Source: Adineta vaga
Lineage: Eukaryota > Rotifera
Assembly: GCA_021613535.1 (NCBI GenBank)
Contig: CP075493.1
Coordinates: forward strand, 12,462,001-12,526,000
DNA: 64,000 nt
Reading direction: 5' to 3'
A program made the translations under genes and the position numbers. Within the stretch, counting starts at the first letter, position 1. Each line of letters starts with the position of its first letter. Below, in pieces: positions 54,962 through 64,000 of the stretch. Under the pieces are notes generated by a model. It did not search any database. It saw only the letters and a list, made by a program, of their open reading frames with translations, and had not been told where the DNA came from.

Positions 54962-55394
54962 ATTAAACATTTTCATCAATTAATTGAATCCATATTGTAT
55001 TACCTGTGCTTTATGTTATTTTTTCATGCATTACAAATTTTAAATAAACTTTATTTTCATTGACGCATATTTTTACCTAGATGAATAATAATATGAATAA
55101 CCTACTCGCCCTCATTATTTTATATAGGAATATTTTCATATTCATAAAAGCGACAGAACTCAATATTTGCATACAAAGATTTCGAGTTCTTTTTTTTATT
55201 GGTCCACACGCACTTCAATGGCATTAAGTTGTTGTTTGGACTAATATTGTCATTAGAGAAACAAAATACTTACAGAACAGAACGAAAAAAATAAAAGCAG
55301 AAATTAATACATGAATAATTCTGTATAAAAGGCAATGAGAAGTATCGATACGACATTCAAACTCCATTTTTTTCTCTCGAGTACTTACAACATA
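54962..55394. other. Intergenic, no gene seen
   Basis: Separates protoglobin copy 1 from the peptide precursor; probable promoter of the latter (TATAAAAGGCAATGAG near 55324). Confidence 0.45.
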
Positions 55395-55866
55395 ATGCAT
55401 ATCACATTTGCAGGTAATTTCTCTTGTAAAAATATCTTGTCACACATTTATTGTGTTTTCATTTAGTTTTCTTTCTACTAATTGCTCATGCTATTAGTTA
55501 TCCATCTTTACGTAATATTGCGTCAGATGATGACGAAAGTAATGAAGGTTTACAATTAGAACTTCGCTCAATTTTAAAACATCTCGCCAATGAACAAATC
55601 GAACGATCTATTACATCAGGTGAGACGATCAACTTTTATCGATCATGTTCTCGTGGTTCATAGAATAGAATATTTTAGATGAAGATAGTTCTGATGACTA
55701 TGAAAAACGACAAGGTGGTTACAATATAATTAAAGCAGATCTTAAATGTGAAATTGAGTGCGTTGGAAACTTACGAAATCCAGAAACAGGAAATGGATTA
55801 TCAATAAAAAAAGCAACTGAAGCTTGCAAAAATATCTGTGCACAAGCATACAAAAAAACGAACTAA
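55395..55866 (+). CDS. Secreted peptide precursor with dibasic site and CX3C-CX3C mature region
   Basis: Exons 55395-55413, 55467-55619 and 55679-55866 join to 119 residues. A signal peptide (MHITFAVFFLLIAHAISY) is followed by an acidic pro-region (DDDESNEG; DEDSSDDYE) and Lys67-Arg68, a prohormone-convertase type site. The mature part would start QGGYNIIK, suitable for pyroglutamate, and contains four cysteines (81, 85, 107, 111) in CX3C-X21-CX3C spacing, the layout of two disulfide-linked helices (helical hairpin). It could be a neuropeptide, antimicrobial or other secreted effector; no family recognised. No lesion seen. Confidence 0.65.
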
Positions 55867-56442
55867 TTACAACATGATGATAACAGACATTTTCTATTAT
55901 TAATAAAATACCTTTTCATACATACATATATATCAGTTTTTTTTATTATATCATTTATATCTATATCTATATATATATATAAATCTTGACATTTGTGATG
56001 TAAAAAGGTTAATAAATTATAATATACAAGTGACTGGGAGTTGAGGATGTAATAGTTTTTTGTTGTGTCACACTTACACCATTATCTATCCTCCCTTATT
56101 CTTAAGATTTAGTCGTTTTGTCGCATGATACGACCCAGTAATTAAATATAAATAGATGGAGAAACATCGAAACACTGAAAGTCTCATTACCATCTTGAGA
56201 GTATGCATTTCAGTGGTATAATAAATGTGAAGATAAACATATGTACCGTCGGGATAAAAGTGATGAATGAGTTTAACACGCTTACTCTCACTTCAACTTA
56301 ATCCATTCTTTTTTATGTGTTTAAGTTTTAAGCTGATTTATGTGCATTGATGTGTATCATCCTTTTTCTATGCATATATAAACACATGTGTTATACACTT
56401 ATTCGCATATGATTATCGAGTAAAAACAAGTGTACACAGAGT
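55867..56442. other. Intergenic with a degenerate G/C-rich hairpin
   Basis: No gene seen. A weak relative of the telomere-like hairpins (TTGAGGATGTAATAG ... CACACTTACACC) lies at about 56042-56095. Confidence 0.35.
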
Positions 56443-57354
56443 ATGTCTCGCACTGTGTTAATAACTGGTGCTGCACAAGGAATTGGTCGTGCAATTGCTA
56501 TTCGTTTAGCCAAAGATGGTTTTAATATCGCTGTTAATGATATTCAAACAAATTCTTCTAAACTTACACAAGTTCAAAAACAAGTCGAACATCTTGGTCG
56601 ACGATCATTAGCTGTCATTGGTGATGTATCGCAAGATAAAGATGTAGAAAGAATGATGAAAACTACTCAAGAAAAATTTGGTAGTCTTAACGTAGGAATT
56701 ATATCAATAGTATTTTACGATCTGTTTTCTTTCGATTATATATTTTCTAGGTTGTTATAGCTAATGCGGGAATCTGTCAAGTAAAACCATTTATAGACAT
56801 AACAACTGAAGACTGGGATCGAATGTTTGCAATTAATATGCGAGGTGTTTTTCTTTGTTATCGAGAAGCAGCTAAAATTATGATTGAACAAAAACAAGGT
56901 GGAAAAATTATTGGTGCTTGTAGTTCTGCTGGTTATGTTCCGTTTCCAATGTTAAGTCATTATTCAACAACAAAATGGGGTATACGTGGTTTAACACAAG
57001 CTGCTGCTTTAGAATTAGCAAAATATAATATAACAGTTAATGCATATTGTCCAGGTTAACTTACTTCGTTTTTTTTTCTTCTTGAAAAGATAACAATATC
57101 GAATTGCTTCTTTTATTTTCATAATAGGAATAACTGAAACTGCCATGTGGAATATGATCGATGAACAAGTTGGAAAATCTCAAGGAATTAAAAAAAGAGA
57201 ATTTACAAATAATCTTATCAAGAGTTATGTTGCACTTGATCGTACGGGAAAACCAGAAGATATTGCAAATTTTGTATCATTCCTAGCTAGTACAAATTCG
57301 GATTATATGACTGGACAAAATGTTTTAATCAATGGTGGAGCTGTACTTTCATAA
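56443..57354 (+). CDS. Short-chain dehydrogenase/reductase (acetoin/butanediol dehydrogenase-like)
   Basis: Exons 56443-56691, 56751-57054 and 57128-57354 join to 259 residues, the classical SDR size. Motifs in order: [12 protein letters not shown] (TGxxxGIG cofactor site), [18 protein letters not shown] (NAG), [11 protein letters not shown] with the catalytic Ser, YSTTKWG (YxxxK) and [11 protein letters not shown]. The Asp in NDIQT after strand 2 suggests NAD(H) preference. The closest pattern I recognise is the bacterial meso-butanediol/acetoin reductase group, so the substrate is probably a small diketone or hydroxyketone, by inference. It lies between the two protoglobin copies. Intact. 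Confidence 0.85.
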
Positions 57355-57672
57355 ATTCTGTTTGTGTTCTGTTCTGCTAAGATTAAATAAATCAAAATGA
57401 ATGCATCGGACTTATAAAAAAGAAGAGAGAACATGGTTATGGCATTGAAATCATTCTTTCTCAGGAGTCAAATTTCTAAATGTTATATGAGAATAAGATA
57501 AGAATAGAGAAAATTGTTTCTCTTTACATTCTATATTGATAATTAAATTATAGTTCTCTTTTCTTTCTCTTATTCTAATCAAAATGAGAACAGAAGAAAG
57601 AAAACAAACTGATGTATCGAATGATAAATATTTATAATAGTACAGTTTCTTGCCGTTTTTTCTTTTACAATC
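57355..57672. other. Spacer upstream of protoglobin copy 2
   Basis: Weakly similar to the region before copy 1 (a TCTTT...TTCTATAT...AATTAA block in both), but clearly more diverged than the coding sequence. No gene seen. Confidence 0.5.
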
Positions 57673-58290
57673 ATGGTTGAACATATTGATCGTGCTCGAT
57701 TAGATACCGATCTTCGATATCGCTTTGATTATCTATCTAAATTTATCAATTTTACATCTAATGATATCACAGCATTGAATACATTCGCGAAAATTGCCAA
57801 TCCATTTATTCAATCTGTCGCTGAAATCATCTATGACAAGTTATTACATTTCGACATCACAAAAAATCATTTTCTTCGTACAACTCATGATTTTCAAGGT
57901 ACAATGACAACTGATGAAAATCAACTCACACTACAATCAGAACAAATTCTCTTTCGTATTCATAGTATTCGCAAGTATCTCTGTCGAATCTTACGACAAT
58001 CGACATGGAATGATGCATTTCTTGAATATATATCTAATGTGGGTAAAATTCATACGAATTCAGCAGGAACACATTCGATTGATGTTGATTATATTCATAT
58101 GAATGCATTGTTTGGATATCTTGAACATGTGTTTATCGATGGTGTTTTGAATAATGATGAAATTGATGGAACATTGAAGAAAGATATCATAATTGCATTG
58201 AACAAAGTATTCTGGATTCAAAATGATTTCTTTTCAATGCATTATATAGGTGGATCAAAGAAGGGAGCTGACAACAAGAAAACCAAGTAA
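57673..58290 (+). CDS. Protoglobin-like (globin-sensor fold) protein, copy 2
   Basis: 205 residues, identical in protein to copy 1 until the last ~8 residues (SKKGADNKKTK here). Over the first ~590 nt I counted four differences, all at third codon positions. The proximal-His segment VGKIHTNSAGTHSI is unchanged. The flanking DNA diverges far more than the gene, suggesting gene conversion or strong constraint. Function as for copy 1. Confidence 0.75.
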   Translation: MVEHIDRARLDTDLRYRFDYLSKFINFTSNDITALNTFAKIANPFIQSVAEIIYDKLLHFDITKNHFLRTTHDFQGTMTTDENQLTLQSEQILFRIHSIRKYLCRILRQSTWNDAFLEYISNVGKIHTNSAGTHSIDVDYIHMNALFGYLEHVFIDGVLNNDEIDGTLKKDIIIALNKVFWIQNDFFSMHYIGGSKKGADNKKTK

Positions 58291-58388
58291 TTTAAAGACT
58301 TTTCATCTAAATATTATATTTTAGAAATAAAATAGAAACACTCATTCTAATTTAATAGTATTCATTCGTGAATAATAGAACATAAGAC

Positions 58389-58749
58389 TTATTTTGCCTC
58401 GAAAGTATCTGCATCTGTTAAATCCAATGATTCATCGTGCCATACTGCTGTTAAAATGTCATTTGTTAGATTGTTAATATCAATAATCTGAAAATGTGCA
58501 AGAATCACACTTTTTTCTATCTAAAACGTGATTTGTCAATCCTTCATTGTACATAATATATTCTGTCATACCAATTAGCTTCTTTAGAGAAAAAAAAATG
58601 TGCATATATACATCGCTTTCTTCTGGTCGTGTACGAAAGTGCAAACAATGTCGAAGCCATGTTCTACTATGATATTTGATACTGATCCAAAATGAAACAA
58701 GTTCACATAACAAAGAAATTATAGTCGTAATCTCTAGATAAGAACTCAA
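58389..58749 (-). CDS. 3' exons of an unidentified gene
   Basis: Minus-strand exon from about 58749 reads SYLEITTIISLLCELVSFWI then SIKYHSRTWLRHCLHFRTRP and EESD. A clean intron (GTATAT donor, ATTTTCAG acceptor) joins in phase to IIDINNLTNDILTAVWHDES and ends DADTFEAK-stop at 58389. One membrane-like stretch is present. No upstream exon or start was found to 59060, so the gene may be truncated. Family not recognised. Confidence 0.4.
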
Positions 58750-59111
58750 TTGCTATCTGCAAATCATTTTATTCAGCTTGAGCTTATATGCCTATAGAAT
58801 GTTATTGAAGATATTCTATGGGCATTTACTTATTAAATAAGCTAATGAATTTTCCAGTTTGTCAGATTTAAAGCTTATAAATCTTTGTATTTATTTTAAT
58901 ATATATTACAGAAACATCGATATGGAGAGATACCGATTATAGAGGCACGTCTCATGTGAATACTGAACGTGATCATCAGAAAAAACATACTTTGAAATTT
59001 GATCTTCTGTAGACGTATAAAGATTTCATATAAAAAACATTAGAATCATAGTGAGTTTTATATCTTTTGAAAAACAATATTGCAAGTCATTTAGCTTGCT
59101 GCTCAGATCCC

Positions 59112-60276
59112 ATGAAGGTCTGGTTTGTCTTTGCTGTTTTTAGTCTTTTTCCATCGATTAATGGTCTCGCATGTATAAATCACACTGATGATGTAGTGAT
59201 ACAATTGCACAGTTTTCATATACGTTACTTGAAAACTCAACTTGAAGGACTTTCTGTTAGTCATGGTGAAAGTGTATGTCGTGCAATAATTGTTATTAGT
59301 TATAGCGCTCAATTAATGAACGTAAGATTTACAAAACATCTGGCACTGAAAAATACGAACTTGCCCAATAACAATTATCAATTCTCAAACACTATAACAA
59401 CTGACGAGCATGGACAATATGGGCATGTTAGTGCGCTTGAATATGCTTGTTCAGACTATGATCGTTGTGAACAACAATTTGTACTCGATTATGTTGATTG
59501 GTTAATCACAATAAATCGGTCTGAATTTTGGCAAAATACGACTCCATTATTGATCGGTCAGAATCAGTCACCAGGTAAGTGCCATACTTCTCAAGATAAA
59601 ACTAGGAAATGCTCTGTTTTGATATTTGATATTTGTCATTCTCTATTGATATGTTGTTTGACTAATTATAGGAGAATGTTTTTTTGGATATAACGTGAGT
59701 AAATCATGTCCGGCAAATACTAACTGCGTGGCACAATGGACGCTTTTGAGCGAACAAGTGAAAGTTGATTGCAGTGATTATAAAAATACCTTCAGTACTA
59801 TTGTCAGAGTCAACATGGTGGATTACACAGCACAATATGGGAATACGCTGTTATGCAACTACCATATGTGCAATCATCCTAATGTTCTATTCCAATTAGA
59901 ATCACATTTACATCAGTATTATAATCTTAAATTTTTCAAGATATTGTCCAACATAAGTAAATCAGTCGGAACAACACAGATTACATCGATATTTCCTGAG
60001 TTGAATTATTCTAAAGATTTACAACAGACAACTATAACAAAATCATCATCAAGTACTATTAGTTCATCAAAAACTAGTTCTAAAACAACGACTCCCATTT
60101 CTTCTTCGGCAACGTCACCATCTGTAACCAGTGCGAGCAGTGTAGCTATCAATTCCTCAAATACTCATCCCCCTGTAAGTCGTGGCTGTTCGTACCAATC
60201 AAAACAGACAACAGCATTCATCGCTTACGGTATAATGATATTCGTTGCAGCTAATTATCGATTTGATTTCAATTGA
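59112..60276 (+). CDS. Secreted or surface protein with Cys-rich ectodomain and Ser/Thr stalk
   Basis: Exons 59112-59574 and 59672-60276 (97-nt intron) give 355 residues. A signal peptide (MKVWFVFAVFSLFPSINGLA) sets the start. The ectodomain has about 12 cysteines and many N-glycosylation sequons (NHT, NRS, NTT). Residues ~285-330 are a mucin-like Ser/Thr run (TITKSSSSTISSSKTSSKTT and on), followed by a short hydrophobic tail (AFIAYGIMIFVAANYRF) that may be a GPI signal or membrane anchor. No known domain recognised. Likely a glycosylated cell-surface protein; binding function unknown. No lesion seen. Confidence 0.65.
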
Positions 60277-61006
60277 ATAGGAAGTGAAAACTTTGTCGTT
60301 TTGCTTTTGTCATGCAAGATAGCTTCTGCTTCAAAGTTGAAAGACATTAATTGTGGCACCTCTGCTCTTTTGTACAGTTAATAATTGTCTTGTTATCAAT
60401 AAATTTTTGAGCTGCTTCACAATAACGAAAAATAGATTATTAAACTATAGCAAGAGGCCGTATTTTCATTCATTCTTGCACGTCATCTGAAGTAAAGTGT
60501 ATACATTAATTAGATTGTGGTTAAAAAAGAATCTATTCACTTTTGATTCTTCTTCAAAACAGCCATGAACAACATGCTATTGAGATAATCTTGCTCGATT
60601 TACGACTGTTTTTGTATGATTTTTTTATTGAATTGACTAAAAGAAGTATGATTAAATTAAACCAAGTCAAAAGCCTATGTTATCATGTATAAAATTAGAA
60701 TTTTATTAATAGAATATACTTGGAAAATGAATCATCATCCGTAATTCCGCTTCGTCGTACTTTCATTGTACTTTAAAGAAGTACGTAACCCTCTCTGTTT
60801 CTTCCTTGCTGGAAATTTCATCTGTTTTCGAAAGATGACAGACAACAAGAAATTAATTATTTTTGTGTGTTTGACAACAGATAATGATGAATAAAATTCA
60901 TTCGAAACAAAGACGTTTCTTTCTATTTTACATCAAATATTCTCAACTAAGTAAAGATTGTGTCTCAGTCAGTCGAACGCATTTCTATTTTCTCATTCAT
61001 TTCGAA
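60277..61006. other. Upstream region of GPCR 3
   Basis: No gene. About 60830-61006 resembles the sequence before GPCR 4 (63700-63877), for example AAGATGACA-ACAACAAGAAAT, so the two genes were duplicated with their promoters. Confidence 0.55.
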
Positions 61007-61945
61007 ATGGAGTACATCCAAACATTACTATCAGTACAAACATATGTATATCAAATTGGCAGTGTAATTTTAATTGTTGGTGGAGGTTTAGGTTGTATAC
61101 TCAGTTTAATGATCTTTTCAAAGAAGAATCTTCGCAAAAATCCATGTTCATTCTATTTTATTGCATACAATGTTGCCAATCTTTGTCAACTCACTCTGTT
61201 ACATATGCAAGGAATGTTAGCGTACGGTTATAACATCAGTATTTCAACATTCAACGACAGTTTCTGTCGTATCGATTATTATCTAGGATATGTATTGGAT
61301 ATTCTCAGTCCATTCTATCTGATTTTAGCATCCATCGATCGAATGTTAGTCACTTCACGAGACGCACGTATACGTCGACGCAGTAATCATCGTCTTGCCT
61401 ATAAATGCATTATTGGTGGCACAATAGTTTGGATGTTAATCCACTCTCATACGTTAATCTTCTTCAAAGTGATCGAGATAATCCCAAGCTATTTGGTTTG
61501 TTATTCCGATTTGGATATATATTTAGCATTCATAAATTACTATGCATTAGTGAAAACTATCTTAATACCAATAGTGATGCTGATTTGTGAAGTATTTACA
61601 ATAAAACATATTCGATCAACCCGTCACGCAACAGTTGCTCCTGTATCAACAGCAATTGGTAGTGTTGTCAATCCTACACGTTCGAAAGATCGTCAACTAA
61701 TTGGAATTGTATTGATCAATGCCAGTGTTTACATCATTTTTACTTTGGTTCCTGTCAGCGTTGCTATCTACAAACAAATCACTCAGTATCAAAACAAAAG
61801 TTTCGTAGAAAGTCAAGTGGATTTATTTTTGACAAGTATAAGCTCTTTTATTTATTATATTCCATTTTCGATTAGTTTTTATACAAATTTAATTGTATCG
61901 AAAACCTTTCGAAATGAAATTAAAAATACAGTTTTGTGCAAATAG
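61007..61945 (+). CDS. Rhodopsin-like GPCR, copy 3
   Basis: 312 residues from ATG 61007, in the opposite orientation to copies 1 and 2. The frame is open upstream to 60884, but alignment with the other copies supports MEYIQTLLSVQTYVYQIGSV as the start. Seven hydrophobic segments, ASIDRML, and the same TM7 ending are kept. It differs more from copies 1/2 than they do from each other (RRRSNHRLAY, SYLVCYSDLDIYLAFINYY, QYQNKSFVESQ). Similarity continues ~90 bp past the stop. Orphan receptor of the same family. Confidence 0.82.
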   Translation: MEYIQTLLSVQTYVYQIGSVILIVGGGLGCILSLMIFSKKNLRKNPCSFYFIAYNVANLCQLTLLHMQGMLAYGYNISISTFNDSFCRIDYYLGYVLDILSPFYLILASIDRMLVTSRDARIRRRSNHRLAYKCIIGGTIVWMLIHSHTLIFFKVIEIIPSYLVCYSDLDIYLAFINYYALVKTILIPIVMLICEVFTIKHIRSTRHATVAPVSTAIGSVVNPTRSKDRQLIGIVLINASVYIIFTLVPVSVAIYKQITQYQNKSFVESQVDLFLTSISSFIYYIPFSISFYTNLIVSKTFRNEIKNTVLCK

Positions 61946-63328
61946 ACTTCAATCAATTCATGTGCCTAATATGCAGTGACTTTGCCGTTCTATTTTTGTC
62001 TGTTCGTATCTCATATACATCCTTCATGCATCTTTAATCTTTCTCTTCCTATAAAACATATATCCGCCTTTTCTTTACTTTTCTTCTTATACACCTATGT
62101 TACATTACGCCCTAACTGATCATCAATGAAAACAGACATCCTTTTTATTTTATAATTGTATTGTTGCAAATATATTTATCATAGTCTTATTTCTTTTTCA
62201 TTATCTTTCCCTTTTCATGTTCTTTCGTTGGTCATGTTGGAGAAGCATACAAACATATGCTTTCCCTGAAACAATGCGAAATGTGATATGAAAATTTTAA
62301 AAAAAGAGGTGAAGTTCTATTAACGTTAAAGTTTCTTCTACATAAATTCATCATAATTATTTTATTGTTGTTGTGTTTCTTTTCAAATGAAATTCATCGG
62401 TATCGTTACTTGTGTTGAAAAAAGTCTTTGTATCACTATGGTTTTCATACAAAAATATCTTATAAATAAGAATATTACGGAGTCAAATAGAAATATTTCC
62501 TTATTAATATAGCATATATAAATTCATGGTTTTCTAGTTATTACTCATGTGTATGCTGTCAGTGGCGATAAATATATAACCTTTCATGGTAATATCAGAG
62601 TATTGTCATTTCTTTCTCTTTTTCTTCTCATATAAACTTAGGTTCTATTGTGAGACAGCTCAATTAACAACTATACAGTAGACGAAGCATTCTGTAGCCT
62701 GTACAAAAATTGATTGAATGAATACGAGTCTGTTGTTCATATGAACAAAACATAATCCAACGATTCAATAGTGCACCGAAGAAGAGGAAAAAACGAACAG
62801 GCGCTTGATGTACAACTCTATTGATATGTTGTGCAAGCGTTATAGGTATGATATTATTGCTACATCTACTCTCCTCACCGGCTCATCTTTCGTCACGACA
62901 AAGAAATTTACTGTAGAATTATCTCAGCTGAACAAGTTACTCATTTTGCTTTTACTTCTTTTTTTACATGAAGCTTATGTTCTTCAATAAGTAATATAAA
63001 GTTGTTCATTCAACAATTTTCCAAGTCGAAATTTTTCCTTTCAAACTTATTTCTATTTTGTTTTCGATACATAAGTTTTAATAAATCGAGCTTAGAAAGT
63101 ATTTTGATGAAATGCAATTTAAAAGAATGTGACTTCTCATAACCCAGTGCGTTCTAATTCATATAGTCGATAATCATTGAAGAGGATTTCAACTTCTGCA
63201 GATAAAAGATTAGAAATATCTTAAGAAAATCACGACAAAAATAGCAATGACTAACATAGAATAACAAGTCATTATATGTATCTGCGTACATACAGATAGT
63301 TTAGATTAAAATTTTAATCAAGAGAAAC
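61946..63328. other. Intergenic, no gene seen
   Basis: AT-rich spacer between GPCR 3 and 4. A 61-codon ORF at 62805-62990 is not supported. It ends at the hAT-type MITE. Confidence 0.45.
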
Positions 63329-63400
63329 CAGGGGCGTCCCGAGGGTGGGGGGCGCGTGGGGCGTAACGCCCCCTGCTTTTGACACCTCGGGACACCCCTG
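63329..63400. mobile_element. 72-bp hAT-type MITE
   Basis: Terminal inverted repeats CAGGGGCGTCCCGAGG (63329-63344) and CCTCGGGACACCCCTG (63385-63400) match at 15 of 16 positions. They are flanked by a perfect 8-bp duplication AGAGAAAC (63321-63328 and 63401-63408). The 8-bp duplication plus CAGGG-type ends is the hAT superfamily signature. It is GC-rich, unlike its surroundings, and folds into one hairpin. No coding capacity. Confidence 0.9.
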
Positions 63401-63877
63401 AGAGAAACTAATGTTTTTCATAAAAGAAACGAGAAAGTACTTGTATCTAAATAGAGACAAGCATCCCAATGCTTCTTTACAGGAATACTATAAAATAAGA
63501 AATCACCCGCTGAGATAGAATTTTCAAAATTCATTCAAAGTCATATAATCCACATCCTTGAGATTTTATAGAGACGATTTGTTCTACACCTGAAATATCT
63601 TCTCCCTTTGTCGTTGTGTTTGTCAGTACTTTCTTCCCACCTTCTCTTTTTCACAACTATGATTTCTATAATAAGTCAGCTCTATTTTAATCCAGTTTGT
63701 CTTGTAATTGAATTTGTTTTCAAAAAGATGACAAGCAACAAGAAATGAATTAGATTTATGCGCTTGACAGCCGACAGTGATTATTAAATATCATTCTGGA
63801 CAAAAAAATATTGTGAAGGAAGTAAGAATTGTTTATCAATTGCTCGAAAGTATTTCTATCTTCTCATTCATTTCCAA

Positions 63878-64000
63878 ATGGACTACATTCAAACATTACT
63901 ATCAGTACAGACATATTTATACAGAATAGGTGGTGCAATTATAATGGTTGCTGGATGTCTAGGTTGTATACTCAGTTTAATGATCTTTTCAAAGAAGAAT
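63878..64000 (+). CDS. Rhodopsin-like GPCR, copy 4, cut by window end
   Basis: The first 41 codons (MDYIQTLLSVQTYLYRIGGA; CLGCILSLMIFSKKN) match the start and TM1 of copies 1-3 with several replacements. The upstream sequence is homologous to that of copy 3. The rest lies beyond base 64000. Confidence 0.8.
   Translation, partial: MDYIQTLLSVQTYLYRIGGAIIMVAGCLGCILSLMIFSKKN

Noticed and set aside
54353-58290. Bacterial contamination as the source of protoglobin and SDR genes
   Set aside because: The SDR has three spliceosomal exons, and neighbouring genes have introns and eukaryotic features; the base composition is continuous.
45738-61590. Conserved 61- and 91-codon ORFs overlapping all GPCR copies in another frame
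   Set aside because: They are frame shadows of the near-identical GPCR coding sequence and carry no independent features.
63329-63400. GC-rich hairpin read as a terminator
   Set aside because: It has hAT-type inverted ends and a perfect 8-bp target duplication in a eukaryotic context.
1-64000. tRNA, rRNA genes and CRISPR arrays
   Set aside because: No cloverleaf-like block with a T-arm motif, no rRNA-like sequence and no regularly spaced direct repeats were seen by eye.

Overview
The window looks like bdelloid rotifer nuclear DNA. It is AT-rich, with genes split by short (about 35-80 nt) GT-AG introns, and carries lineage-typical families: NHL propellers fused to ADP-ribosyltransferase or death-effector domains, F-box/LRR genes, protoglobin, a large rhodopsin-type GPCR family, NACHT and caspase-like remnants. 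Interstitial TGTGGG tracts match the telomere-type repeat I recall for bdelloids. The organism call is an inference from these families; no marker gene (rRNA, mitochondrial) is present. The density of pseudogenes, transposons, inverted repeats and telomere-like tracts suggests a subtelomeric or accessory region.

Layout. 1-6 kb: F-box gene (minus, runs off the left edge), a decayed DED-TM-NHL gene, then an apparently intact ART-NHL gene. 7-16 kb: astacin metalloprotease, ART-TPR remnant, ten-cysteine Ly6-like protein, NYN-type RNase-like gene followed by a nucleotidyltransferase-like gene, alpha-mannosidase fragment, membrane protein with a lectin-like ectodomain built from micro-exons, decayed F-box/LRR gene. 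17-24 kb: adenosylhomocysteinase-like gene, then a PLAC8 gene split in its central exon by a 5.2-kb APE-type non-LTR retrotransposon with a perfect 13-bp target duplication. 25-30 kb: broken paralogue of the lectin-like membrane gene, MFS fragment, NACHT pseudogene. 30-36 kb: PD-(D/E)XK-plus-kinase fusion gene, a 2.3-kb foldback element with ~0.7-kb near-perfect arms ending in TTAA, and a B-box/coiled-coil/NHL pseudogene. 38-45 kb: broken caspase-like gene, HHxxxDG acyltransferase pseudogene, intact MFS transporter, guanine deaminase. 45-51 kb: two nearly identical GPCR copies in a 1.55-kb direct duplication. 51-60 kb: PAN-NHL pseudogene, two almost identical protoglobin genes flanking a secreted peptide precursor and an SDR dehydrogenase, and a secreted Ser/Thr-rich surface protein. 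61-64 kb: two more GPCR genes (the last cut by the window edge) and a 72-bp hAT-type MITE.

Two themes stand out. First, many genes or remnants combine signalling, death or effector domains (DED, ART, NACHT, caspase fold, NYN RNase, nucleotidyltransferase, nuclease-kinase) with shared NHL propellers, which resembles an innate-immunity or conflict repertoire in turnover. Second, short G-rich/C-rich hairpins of telomere-like sequence recur along the window, and several truncated gene fragments end right at them, which could mark healed chromosome breaks.
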